Shown piece by piece: positions 6,796-11,761 of a stretch of 11,761 nt of DNA; position 1 is the stretch's first letter; every line of letters starts with the position of its first letter. The translations under genes and the position numbers were made by a program. The DNA lies in assembly GCA_046758085.1 (NCBI GenBank), contig JBHHZP010000109.1:1-11761 (forward strand). The letters are read 5' to 3'. This DNA is from VRUB01 sp046758085. Its GTDB lineage: Bacteria; Pseudomonadota; Gammaproteobacteria; Acidiferrobacterales; SPGG2. The notes beneath the pieces are model-generated. The model was not told the origin of the DNA, ran no database searches, and saw only the letters and a program-made list of their open reading frames with translations.

Positions 6796-7671
6796 ATGGC
6801 TGCAGCACACGGTAGCTACTACCTTCCTAACCCGAGCCCGTGGCCGGTGATAACGTCCACCGGCCTGTTTTCGTTGGCACTGGGTTTCGTTTTGTTCATC
6901 AACGGCGTTGGCGTTGGCCCGTGGCTAATGATCATCGGTGTGGCGATCATTGTGTATATGATGTTCCGCTGGTTCGGTCAGGTCATCGGGGAGAGCGAGG
7001 GTGGGCTGTACAACGAGCAGGTCGATCGGTCTTTTCGCTGGGGCATGGCCTGGTTCATCTTCTCCGAGGTGATGTTTTTCGCCGCATTCTTCGGTGCACT
7101 TTTTTATATACGCCAGTTTGCCGTGCCATGGATCGGTGAGACCGAGCTGCTGTGGCCCGGCTTCGATGCGACCTGGCCGACAGCGGGGCCGGAGGGGCCG
7201 ACGGCGGTCCATACGGAGCCCCCGGGACCCAACCAGTTCACCCCGATGAAGGCCTGGGGCATCCCGGCCCTAAATACGCTGATCCTGCTGAGCTCCGGTG
7301 TTACCGTCACCATCGCCCATTGGGGCCTGCTCAAAGACAACCGCGGACAGCTGGTGACGTTTCTGTTCCTGACCATCGTGTTAGGGTTGATTTTCCTGTC
7401 CCTGCAGGCCTACGAGTACGTACACGCCTATGCCGAGCTGGATCTGACGTTAAAGACCGGTGTGTACGGGGCGACCTTTTTCATGCTCACCGGCTTCCAC
7501 GGCTTTCACGTGACCATTGGCGCGATCATGCTGACCACGATTCTGGGGCGCACCATCAAGGGCCATTTCCGGCCCAACCACCATTTCGCCTTCGAAGCCG
7601 TGGCGTGGTACTGGCACTTCGTGGACGTGGTCTGGTTGTTCTTGTTTGTGCTGGTGTACTGGCTCGCCTGA
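6796..7671 (+). CDS. coxC: Cytochrome c oxidase subunit III
   Basis: Subunit III is a seven-helix protein that stabilises subunit I and sustains proton uptake. The 291-residue protein shows YYLPNPSPWP at its N-terminus, the conserved helix III Glu91 in WFIFSEVMFF, the FHGFHVTIG motif (His235, His238) and the C-terminal AVAWYWHFVDVVWLFLF signature. Between helices III and IV is a Pro- and Gly-rich loop of about 45 residues (about 113-155) that is longer than in mitochondrial subunit III but familiar in gammaproteobacteria. AGAGGA at 6783-6788 lies 7 bases before ATG 6796. It is the last gene of this + strand block and is followed at once by a terminator hairpin. Confidence 0.97.
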   Translation: MAAAHGSYYLPNPSPWPVITSTGLFSLALGFVLFINGVGVGPWLMIIGVAIIVYMMFRWFGQVIGESEGGLYNEQVDRSFRWGMAWFIFSEVMFFAAFFGALFYIRQFAVPWIGETELLWPGFDATWPTAGPEGPTAVHTEPPGPNQFTPMKAWGIPALNTLILLSSGVTVTIAHWGLLKDNRGQLVTFLFLTIVLGLIFLSLQAYEYVHAYAELDLTLKTGVYGATFFMLTGFHGFHVTIGAIMLTTILGRTIKGHFRPNHHFAFEAVAWYWHFVDVVWLFLFVLVYWLA

Positions 7672-7692
7672 GGGAAGCCGTCCTCACCGCTG

Positions 7693-7728
7693 AAGGTGCC
7701 TGCCACGCGAGAGGGCAGGGCCTTTTTT
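7693..7728 (+). terminator. Rho-independent terminator after coxC
   Basis: CCTGCC (7699-7704) pairs with GGCAGG (7714-7719). After a small internal loop, AAGG (7693-7696) pairs with CCTT (7721-7724), and a run of six T covers 7723-7728. It begins 21 bases after the coxC stop, so transcription of the first oxidase block should end here and surf1 should have its own promoter. Confidence 0.75.
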
Positions 7729-7750
7729 CGTTCAAAAAGCTAGTCGTGAG

Positions 7751-7764
7751 TAGCTACGTAGCTA
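7751..7764. repeat. Perfect 14-base palindrome
   Basis: TAGCTACGTAGCTA equals its own reverse complement over 14 bases. A further AGCTA at 7738-7742, next to five A (7734-7738), lets the minus strand fold AGCTA-N8-TAGCT followed by T5. This is a weak candidate terminator for the minus-strand DUF2909 gene. It could equally be a binding site for a dimeric protein. It sits in the 181-base space between the convergent stops of coxC and that gene. Confidence 0.5.
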
Positions 7765-7852
7765 TTGCCGGTGAAATACTTAGGTTTGTAATCCGCTAAA
7801 GCTGCTGATTTCTTCCTCGCCACCAGCCACCTGCAACCAGCTACTGTATTTA

Positions 7853-8050
7853 TCATATGCCGCCGGGCGGAATGAGGCCGAAGTAGAAGCCGGCCATGAG
7901 CAGCAGGAACAGGCCCACCGAAAGCGCGATACGGATGGTCAGGGCCTTGGCCGTGCGGGTACTGTCGCCGCTGCCGCGGAACAGGAATACCAGCGCAGAA
8001 CCCAGGCTGGCGAGTATGAGAAACAGCAGTATGATAACAATCAGCCTCAC
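7853..8050 (-). CDS. DUF2909 twin-transmembrane small protein
   Basis: This 65-residue protein consists of two hydrophobic helices (about residues 2-24 and 40-59) joined by a short polar loop FRGSGDSTRTAKALTIR and ending in FGLIPPGGI. That layout and the short C-terminal tail fit the DUF2909 or twin transmembrane protein family, which is commonly found in cytochrome oxidase clusters; its function is unknown. The start is GTG 8048-8050, since an in-frame stop lies 18 bases upstream; GAGGA occurs 12 bases before it, rather far for a ribosome site. It is transcribed against coxC and away from surf1, so it has its own promoter and splits the oxidase locus into two transcription blocks. Confidence 0.82.
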   Translation of the reverse strand: MRLIVIILLFLILASLGSALVFLFRGSGDSTRTAKALTIRIALSVGLFLLLMAGFYFGLIPPGGI

Positions 8051-8086
8051 AAGCTCGGGTATTCCTCACACAACAGGAGGCCCACG

Positions 8087-8092
8087 AGTATA
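8087..8092 (-). promoter_or_regulatory. Candidate -10 box for the DUF2909 gene
   Basis: Read on the minus strand the bases are TATACT, five of six matches to TATAAT, about 37 bases before the GTG start. No good -35 box is found 16-18 bases upstream, so this is only a candidate. The 88-base space to the divergent surf1 start must hold promoters for both genes. Confidence 0.3.
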
Positions 8093-8147
8093 CCGGACAA
8101 TCGGGTCAGGCCCTATTCTGGACCCACGGTGATAGCGCTTGGAGCTG

Positions 8148-8888
8148 ATGGCCGCTCATCGATTCCGTTTTCGACCCGCGCTGGTCCCTACTTTGGCGAT
8201 GCTGGCGCTGTGTACGTTATTCGTCGGTCTCGGGTTCTGGCAGCTGGACCGGGCCCAACAAAAGCGCGCTGTGCAAGCCGCATATGATGCGCGGTTGAGC
8301 GATGCCCGGGTGCAGATCGAGCCGCGGATACAGCTGGCCGACGACCTGCGTTTCTACCGGGTCATCGCGGAGGGCACGTATGAGCCGACGTACCAAATCC
8401 TGATTGATAATCGCGTGCAAAATGGGCGGGTGGGCTACCATGTGATCACGCCGCTGCGCATTCGTGGCAGCGATGTACGTGTGCTGGTAAACCGTGGCTG
8501 GGTGCCGCTGGGTCAGAGCCGGGAGTTGTTGCCGCAGGCTCGCGCCCCGGACGGGTTGCAGAAGGTCACCGGCGTGGCCACGGTGCCGCGCGACAAGGTG
8601 TTTACGCTCGGCCAGCCTGAACCGCTAGGCGCGACCTGGGAGCCGCTGTGGCAACACATGGATATGAAACGCTACGCCGAGGCGGTACCATTTCCGCTGC
8701 AGCCGGTCGTGGTGCTGCTCGATCCGGACAGCGCGGCCGGCGGGTTCGAGCGCCAATGGCTGCGTCTGGACGCCGGGGTCGCGGTGCACCAGGGCTATGC
8801 GTTCCAGTGGTTCATGCTGGCCGTGGCCTTGCTCGTGATCTACGTGGTCATCGGTGTGCGCGCCGCCCGGGCGATGAGCAGTCGGTAG
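8148..8888 (+). CDS. SURF1 family cytochrome oxidase assembly protein
   Basis: Surf1 (Shy1) helps place heme a3 in subunit I. The 246-residue protein has the family layout of a membrane helix at each end. The N-terminal RFRPALVPTLAMLALCTLFVG helix region runs into the signature GFWQLDRAQQKRA. A large periplasmic domain follows, with IDNRVQNGRVGYHVITPL, VLVNRGWVPLG and GVATVPRDK. The C-terminal helix comes after HQGYAFQWFMLAVALLVIY, whose Y..QW is strongly conserved in the family. ATG 8148 is preferred over TTG 8139 because bacterial relatives start close to this RFRP block, although its GGAG (8141-8144) is only 3 bases away. It opens the second + strand block, four bases before the next gene. 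Confidence 0.93.
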   Translation: MAAHRFRFRPALVPTLAMLALCTLFVGLGFWQLDRAQQKRAVQAAYDARLSDARVQIEPRIQLADDLRFYRVIAEGTYEPTYQILIDNRVQNGRVGYHVITPLRIRGSDVRVLVNRGWVPLGQSRELLPQARAPDGLQKVTGVATVPRDKVFTLGQPEPLGATWEPLWQHMDMKRYAEAVPFPLQPVVVLLDPDSAAGGFERQWLRLDAGVAVHQGYAFQWFMLAVALLVIYVVIGVRAARAMSSR

Positions 8889-8892
8889 CCAC

Positions 8893-9489
8893 ATGGCGCA
8901 GGGTAAACACACACCGGTCATTTTACTGGTGGCCTTGTTCGCGCTGCCGTTCATTTTTGCGTACGGCCTGTACTGGTATGGATGGCGGCCGGGCGGCACC
9001 ATAAATCACGGTGAGCTGGTCCAACCGGCACGCCCAATCGCCGACGTAACGCTGCGCACGCTGACGGGTCGCGACATCCGCTTCCACGACCTGCGCCGCA
9101 ACTGGGTCCTGGTGTACTTCGGCTCCGCGGAGTGCGGCAACCGCTGCGAAAACAACCTGTACAAGATGCGGCAGGTGCGCCTGGCGCAGGGCAAGGACGC
9201 CGATCGGATTTACCGTGTGTTTCTCGTGACCGACGCGCGCTCGCTTGATCGATTACGACCCATGCTCGTGGAGTACCCCGGCATGCAGGTCATCACCGGC
9301 CCCGCAGAAAACATCAAGACGCTGGCAACGCAGTTCACGCTGCCGGCGGGCTCACCGCTCGATGGACTCGAGCGCATCTATGTCGTGGACCCGTTGGGTA
9401 ACCTCATGATGAGCTATCCGGCCGACGCCGATCCGAGCGGTATGCGAAAGGATCTGGTGCGCCTGCTCAAGGTGTCGCAAATTGGTTGA
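8893..9489 (+). CDS. Membrane-anchored SCO-like thioredoxin-fold protein
   Basis: This 198-residue protein has an N-terminal membrane anchor (about 8-29, VILLVALFALPFIFAYGLYW) and a periplasmic domain. Blocks are IADVTLRTLTGRDIRFHDLR, then WVLVYFGSAECGNRCENNLY with Cys81 and Cys85 in a CxxxC arrangement, then RIYRVFLVTD and RIYVVDPLGNLMMSYP. The order of these blocks follows the SCO/SenC fold (CxxxC, later LiDP.G), and the place between surf1 and ctaA is where Pseudomonas-type loci carry such a gene. The SCO copper ligand histidine, normally a few residues before the LIDP strand, is not seen; the segment here reads PLDGLERIYVVDP. A role in CuA cysteine reduction or copper handling is inferred. 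Its stop overlaps the ctaA start (TGATG). Confidence 0.75.
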   Translation: MAQGKHTPVILLVALFALPFIFAYGLYWYGWRPGGTINHGELVQPARPIADVTLRTLTGRDIRFHDLRRNWVLVYFGSAECGNRCENNLYKMRQVRLAQGKDADRIYRVFLVTDARSLDRLRPMLVEYPGMQVITGPAENIKTLATQFTLPAGSPLDGLERIYVVDPLGNLMMSYPADADPSGMRKDLVRLLKVSQIG

Positions 9490-10538
9490 TGATGACGCGA
9501 ACTGATGCCCAAGCCGCGAGATTTTTCTATACGGCGCTGGCGGCAGCCGTGTTCGCCTATGCCATCGTGATAGTCAACACCTACACGCGTGTCTCCGGCG
9601 TCGCCGTCGGTTGCCCGGCGGGATCGGACTGCTATGAGCGACAGCTTATGGTGGCCTCGCAGGACGGGGGCCTGATACCGGCGCCGGTACCCGTGCCGGG
9701 CTACGGCGAGCGATCGTGGGAGACCAAGGTCCATCCCTACCTGGCGGTGGCGCTGGCGGTGCTGGTTGTGCGCTTGGCCTACCTGAGTTGGCGCGTGGGC
9801 CGGAATATGACACACCGGCGTTTCGTGATCCCCGCGATTGTGTTCGTGCTGTTGTTCGCGCTCGTGGTACCCGACCTGCCGGCGGCGGGCCTCAAGCTGA
9901 GGCCGTTGGCGGCATTCATGCGGCTACTCGCCGCATCGACCATATTGGCGCTTCTGTGGTGGCTGGTGTTGCGCGAGCAGCGTTTCTGGAAAAGTGCGGA
10001 CGACACGGCGTTCACGCGCGCATTGCGCCCGCGCACGATCGCGGCGCTGATCATCGTTGCGGTGGCGATCGCGATCGGCGGCTGGTCGAACATCAGCCGC
10101 ACGGGGCTGCCCTGCGCGGATTTTCCAACCTGCCACGGGGCATGGTGGCCGAGCATGGATCTGGCGGGGGCGTTTGCGACCTTGCGCTTTGCCGACGTGG
10201 AGCATGCGCGCCAGCCACCCGGACTCGGGGCCGCGACCGCAATCCACATGCTGCATCGGGCCGGTGCGCTGATCGTACTGCTGTACGTGGGCTGGTTGGC
10301 GGGCCGCTTGTTCTGGACCGGGATCCAGGAAAATCTCTGCCGCTACGGTCTGGTGGCGCTGATTCTGCTGTTGGGCCAGGTCAGCCTCGGCGTCATGGCC
10401 GTGGTCATGGGGATGCCGATGCCGGTGGCGCTCGCGCACAGTGCCGTGAGCGCGCTATTGTTGTTGAGCATGGTGACGCTATATCATGCCATCCGACCAC
10501 CCGGCATAATCATAATAAGGGCCTTGAAGTCGTCGTGA
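9489..10538 (+). CDS. ctaA: Heme A synthase, Cox15/CtaA family
   Basis: CtaA oxidises the C8 methyl of heme O to give heme A. The 349-residue, eight-helix protein is a tandem repeat of two four-helix halves. The first half shows NTYTRVSGVAVGCPAGSDC with the Cys42-Cys48 pair, and His82 in WETKVHP. The second half shows LPCADFPTCHG with Cys209 and Cys215, the IHMLHR motif with His256, and His317 in ALAHSAVSALLL. The first-half helix IV, normally P.vv..HLL, reads RPLAAFMRLLA, so Arg145 stands where the heme-facing His is expected. ATG 9489 overlaps the preceding stop by one base; ATG 9492 is the next choice. Its stop overlaps the ctaB GTG start. The family is certain; full activity is less so. 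Confidence 0.9.
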   Translation: MMTRTDAQAARFFYTALAAAVFAYAIVIVNTYTRVSGVAVGCPAGSDCYERQLMVASQDGGLIPAPVPVPGYGERSWETKVHPYLAVALAVLVVRLAYLSWRVGRNMTHRRFVIPAIVFVLLFALVVPDLPAAGLKLRPLAAFMRLLAASTILALLWWLVLREQRFWKSADDTAFTRALRPRTIAALIIVAVAIAIGGWSNISRTGLPCADFPTCHGAWWPSMDLAGAFATLRFADVEHARQPPGLGAATAIHMLHRAGALIVLLYVGWLAGRLFWTGIQENLCRYGLVALILLLGQVSLGVMAVVMGMPMPVALAHSAVSALLLLSMVTLYHAIRPPGIIIIRALKSS

Positions 10539-11479
10539 AATCGCAAAATCCTGCCGTTTCCGTATTCACGTCACATCGCCGGGCCAAAGTGCCCGTTCGC
10601 GAGTACTTTGCGCTCACGAAGCCGAAGGTGGTCGCGCTGATCGTGTTCACGGCGGTGGTCGGCATGTTTCTCTCTACACCCGGCCTGGTGCCCTGGGATA
10701 TTCTGATCCTCGCCACCGCGGGTATTGCCTTGGCCGCCGGCGCGGCCGCCACCATCAACCACTTCGTGGAGCAGCACTCGGATGCCTTGATGGCGCGCAC
10801 CCGTGACCGCCCGCTGCCGGCGGGTCAGATCAATACGCGCGGCGCCATCGTATTCGCCGCGGTGCTGGCGATCGCCTCCATGTTGATTCTGGGTGTGGGC
10901 GTCAATACGCTCACGGCGGTGCTGACGTTCGTATCGCTGATCGGTTACTCGATCATTTACACCGTGTTCCTCAAGCGCCGCACGCCACAGAATATCGTCA
11001 TCGGCGGCGCCGCCGGTGCGGCCCCGCCACTGCTCGGCTGGACCGCTGTCACCGGGGAGGTGGCGAGCGATGCGCTGCTGTTGTTTTTGATTATCTTTGT
11101 GTGGACGCCGCCGCACTTCTGGGCGCTCGCGCTCTATCGACACCAGGAGTACGCCAAGGCCGGCATTCCCATGCTGCCGGTGACCCACGGCAGCGAGTTC
11201 ACGCGCTTGTATATCCTGCTTTATACGATCCTGCTGGCGGCCGTGACTGTGTTGCCGTTCGCCACGCACATGGCAGGGTTTATGTATTTGTTCGGGGCGT
11301 TAGTGCTGAACGCGGGGTTTTTGTATTACGCGTGGAAATTGTATCGCGATTATAGCGATGCGCTGGCACGCAAGACCTTCGGGTACTCCATACAGTATCT
11401 GGCCATCCTGTTCGCGTTGTTGCTCGTCGATCATTATCGGGTTTTTGTGACCGAGGTTTTGCAGACGGCGCTTTATTAG
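10535..11479 (+). CDS. ctaB: Protoheme IX farnesyltransferase (heme O synthase)
   Basis: CtaB (CyoE/Cox10) is a UbiA-type membrane prenyltransferase that adds farnesyl to heme B, making the heme O used by CtaA. The 314-residue protein begins with the typical VREYFALTKPKVV segment. It contains the first prenyl-diphosphate motif INHFVEQHSDALMARTRDRP (Asn75, Glu79, Asp83), GYSIIYTVFLKRRTPQNIVIGG, TPPHFWALAL at 191-200, and the second motif HQEYAKAGIPMLPVTHG. Nine hydrophobic segments can be counted approximately. GTG 10535 overlaps the ctaA stop as GTGA and gives the normal length. The same frame stays open far upstream, but that part lies under ctaA in a different frame and is not coding. It ends the second block and is followed by hairpins. 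Confidence 0.95.
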   Translation: MKSQNPAVSVFTSHRRAKVPVREYFALTKPKVVALIVFTAVVGMFLSTPGLVPWDILILATAGIALAAGAAATINHFVEQHSDALMARTRDRPLPAGQINTRGAIVFAAVLAIASMLILGVGVNTLTAVLTFVSLIGYSIIYTVFLKRRTPQNIVIGGAAGAAPPLLGWTAVTGEVASDALLLFLIIFVWTPPHFWALALYRHQEYAKAGIPMLPVTHGSEFTRLYILLYTILLAAVTVLPFATHMAGFMYLFGALVLNAGFLYYAWKLYRDYSDALARKTFGYSIQYLAILFALLLVDHYRVFVTEVLQTALY

Positions 11480-11504
11480 GGGCGCCTACCGGCGATGTTC
11501 TAGT

Positions 11505-11519
11505 GTCGCCTGCGGCGAC
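11505..11519. repeat. Short hairpin after ctaB
   Basis: GTCGCC-TGC-GGCGAC forms a perfect 6-base-pair stem with a 3-base loop, 26 bases after the ctaB stop. No T run follows, so it is not a terminator by itself. Confidence 0.5.
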
Positions 11520-11575
11520 GATTGTACTAACGGGCTTGCTGCGCTTCGCTCTCCGTGCTCTCGCTTGCAAGTCCT

Positions 11576-11599
11576 GGGCTTGCCGTCCGTGGCAAGCCC
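11576..11599. repeat. 9-base-pair inverted repeat, with a third partial copy
   Basis: GGGCTTGCC (11576-11584) and GGCAAGCCC (11591-11599) are perfect inverted repeats around GTCCGT. Another CGGGCTTGC at 11531-11539 can pair with GCAAGCCCG at 11592-11600, so two alternative folds compete for the same 3' arm. Confidence 0.6.
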
Positions 11600-11607
11600 G
11601 TTCGCCG

Positions 11608-11638
11608 GGCCAAGCGTTCACTGGACGCTTGCCTTTTT
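11608..11638 (+). terminator. Rho-independent terminator after ctaB
   Basis: CAAGCGT (11611-11617) pairs with ACGCTTG (11625-11631). The stem extends by GG (11608-11609) with CC (11632-11633) around one bulged C, and is followed directly by TTTTT (11634-11638). It is the best terminator shape downstream of ctaB, about 130 bases after the stop. Confidence 0.7.
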
Positions 11639-11664
11639 CCGGCTCACCCACCCCCGCACGACGA

Positions 11665-11696
11665 GTTCCTTTCTTTGCGTGCCCAAAGAAAGGAAC
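11665..11696. repeat. 13-base-pair perfect hairpin
   Basis: GTTCCTTTCTTTG (11665-11677) and CAAAGAAAGGAAC (11684-11696) are exact inverted repeats around a 6-base loop CGTGCC. The arms are a pyrimidine-rich and a purine-rich strand. It is the signature piece of the dispersed-repeat type tail and may recur elsewhere in the genome. Confidence 0.75.
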
Positions 11697-11761
11697 CGAA
11701 AGAAAAGGCACCCCGGACTCTGCGCCCGCAAACCCCGCGGGTTCCCTCGCTCTGCACTCGT

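Larger units (their letters stand above)
11480..11761. repeat. Gene-free hairpin-rich tail, dispersed-repeat type
   Basis: No gene is supported in the last 282 bases. The text is dense with inverted repeats and with GCTTCGCTC- and CCCTCGCTC-like strings. It contains TTTCTTTG and CAAAGAAAGGAACCGAAAGAAAAGG segments of a kind I recognise from repeated intergenic sequence in many proteobacterial genomes. There, such text is often mis-called as short proteins with translations like VPKERNRKKRHPG. A minus-strand frame across it gives an Arg/Lys-rich translation that I regard as spurious. The exact repeat boundaries cannot be set from one copy, and it continues past the window. Confidence 0.5.

Noticed and set aside
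8075..8080. Perfect AGGAGG on + before surf1
   Set aside because: No start codon follows at 5-10 bases, and surf1 begins about 70 bases later, so it is not a working ribosome site.
9716..10534. Long + strand frame upstream of ctaB, which would make a fusion of 587 residues
   Set aside because: It lies under ctaA in another frame, its translation is Gly/Arg/Ala-rich without family motifs, and a proper GTG start at 10535 gives the normal heme O synthase length. It is a shadow of ctaA.
10757..10783. Glu79 instead of Asp in the NxxxDxxxD motif of CtaB
   Set aside because: The change is conservative, and as I recall Glu occurs at this place in other proteobacterial heme O synthases, so it is not evidence of lost activity.
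11280..11711. Minus-strand 143-residue frame with a PFLSVPFFGHAKKG-like start
   Set aside because: It overlaps the end of ctaB and the repeat-rich tail, and its translation is low-complexity Arg/Lys/Pro. Such frames are common artefacts of this type of repeat.
1..11761. CRISPR array, tRNA or rRNA genes, transposase genes, phage genes
   Set aside because: No regularly spaced repeats, no cloverleaf or rRNA segments and no recombinase or phage-like proteins were seen in the window.

Overview
The window looks like a chromosomal segment of a GC-rich gammaproteobacterium. The evidence is the gammaproteobacterial-style biotin cluster (bioF-bioH-bioC-bioD) and an aa3/caa3 cytochrome c oxidase locus in the order familiar from Pseudomonas-like genomes (coxB, coxA, ctaG, coxC, a DUF2909 twin-transmembrane gene, surf1, an SCO-like gene, ctaA, ctaB). 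No genus can be named from the sequence alone.

Layout. Positions 1-2462 carry the 3' end of bioF followed by bioH, bioC and bioD, all on + and overlapping by one to eight bases or separated by a few, so they form one translationally coupled operon that builds the pimeloyl moiety (BioC, BioH) and the biotin rings (BioF, BioD). A 270-base gap (2463-2732) has no convincing gene and presumably holds the promoter of the oxidase cluster. From 2733 the + strand carries a DUF2244 membrane protein, coxB with a C-terminal cytochrome c domain, coxA, a 38-residue single-span membrane protein, ctaG (Cox11) and coxC, closed by a hairpin terminator near 7693-7728. A convergent 65-residue DUF2909 gene lies on the minus strand (7853-8050). 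Divergent from it is a second + strand block, surf1, an SCO-like CxxxC protein, ctaA (heme A synthase) and ctaB (heme O synthase), ending with a strong hairpin terminator at 11608-11638.

How it works together. CoxA, CoxB and CoxC are the core subunits of a proton-pumping heme-copper oxidase. CtaB makes heme O from heme B and CtaA oxidises it to heme A. Surf1 assists heme a3 insertion, CtaG delivers CuB, and the CxxxC protein probably acts on CuA or its cysteines. The DUF2244, DUF2909 and 38-residue proteins are small membrane proteins of unproven role. The last 280 bases are a gene-free, hairpin-rich dispersed-repeat type of sequence.

Most of the window is ordinary. The points most worth a second look are the apparently degraded N-terminal heme site of the CtaA homolog, the SCO-like protein lacking the usual copper-binding histidine, the 38-residue ORF, a perfect 14-base palindrome between convergent genes, and the hairpin cluster at the right end.
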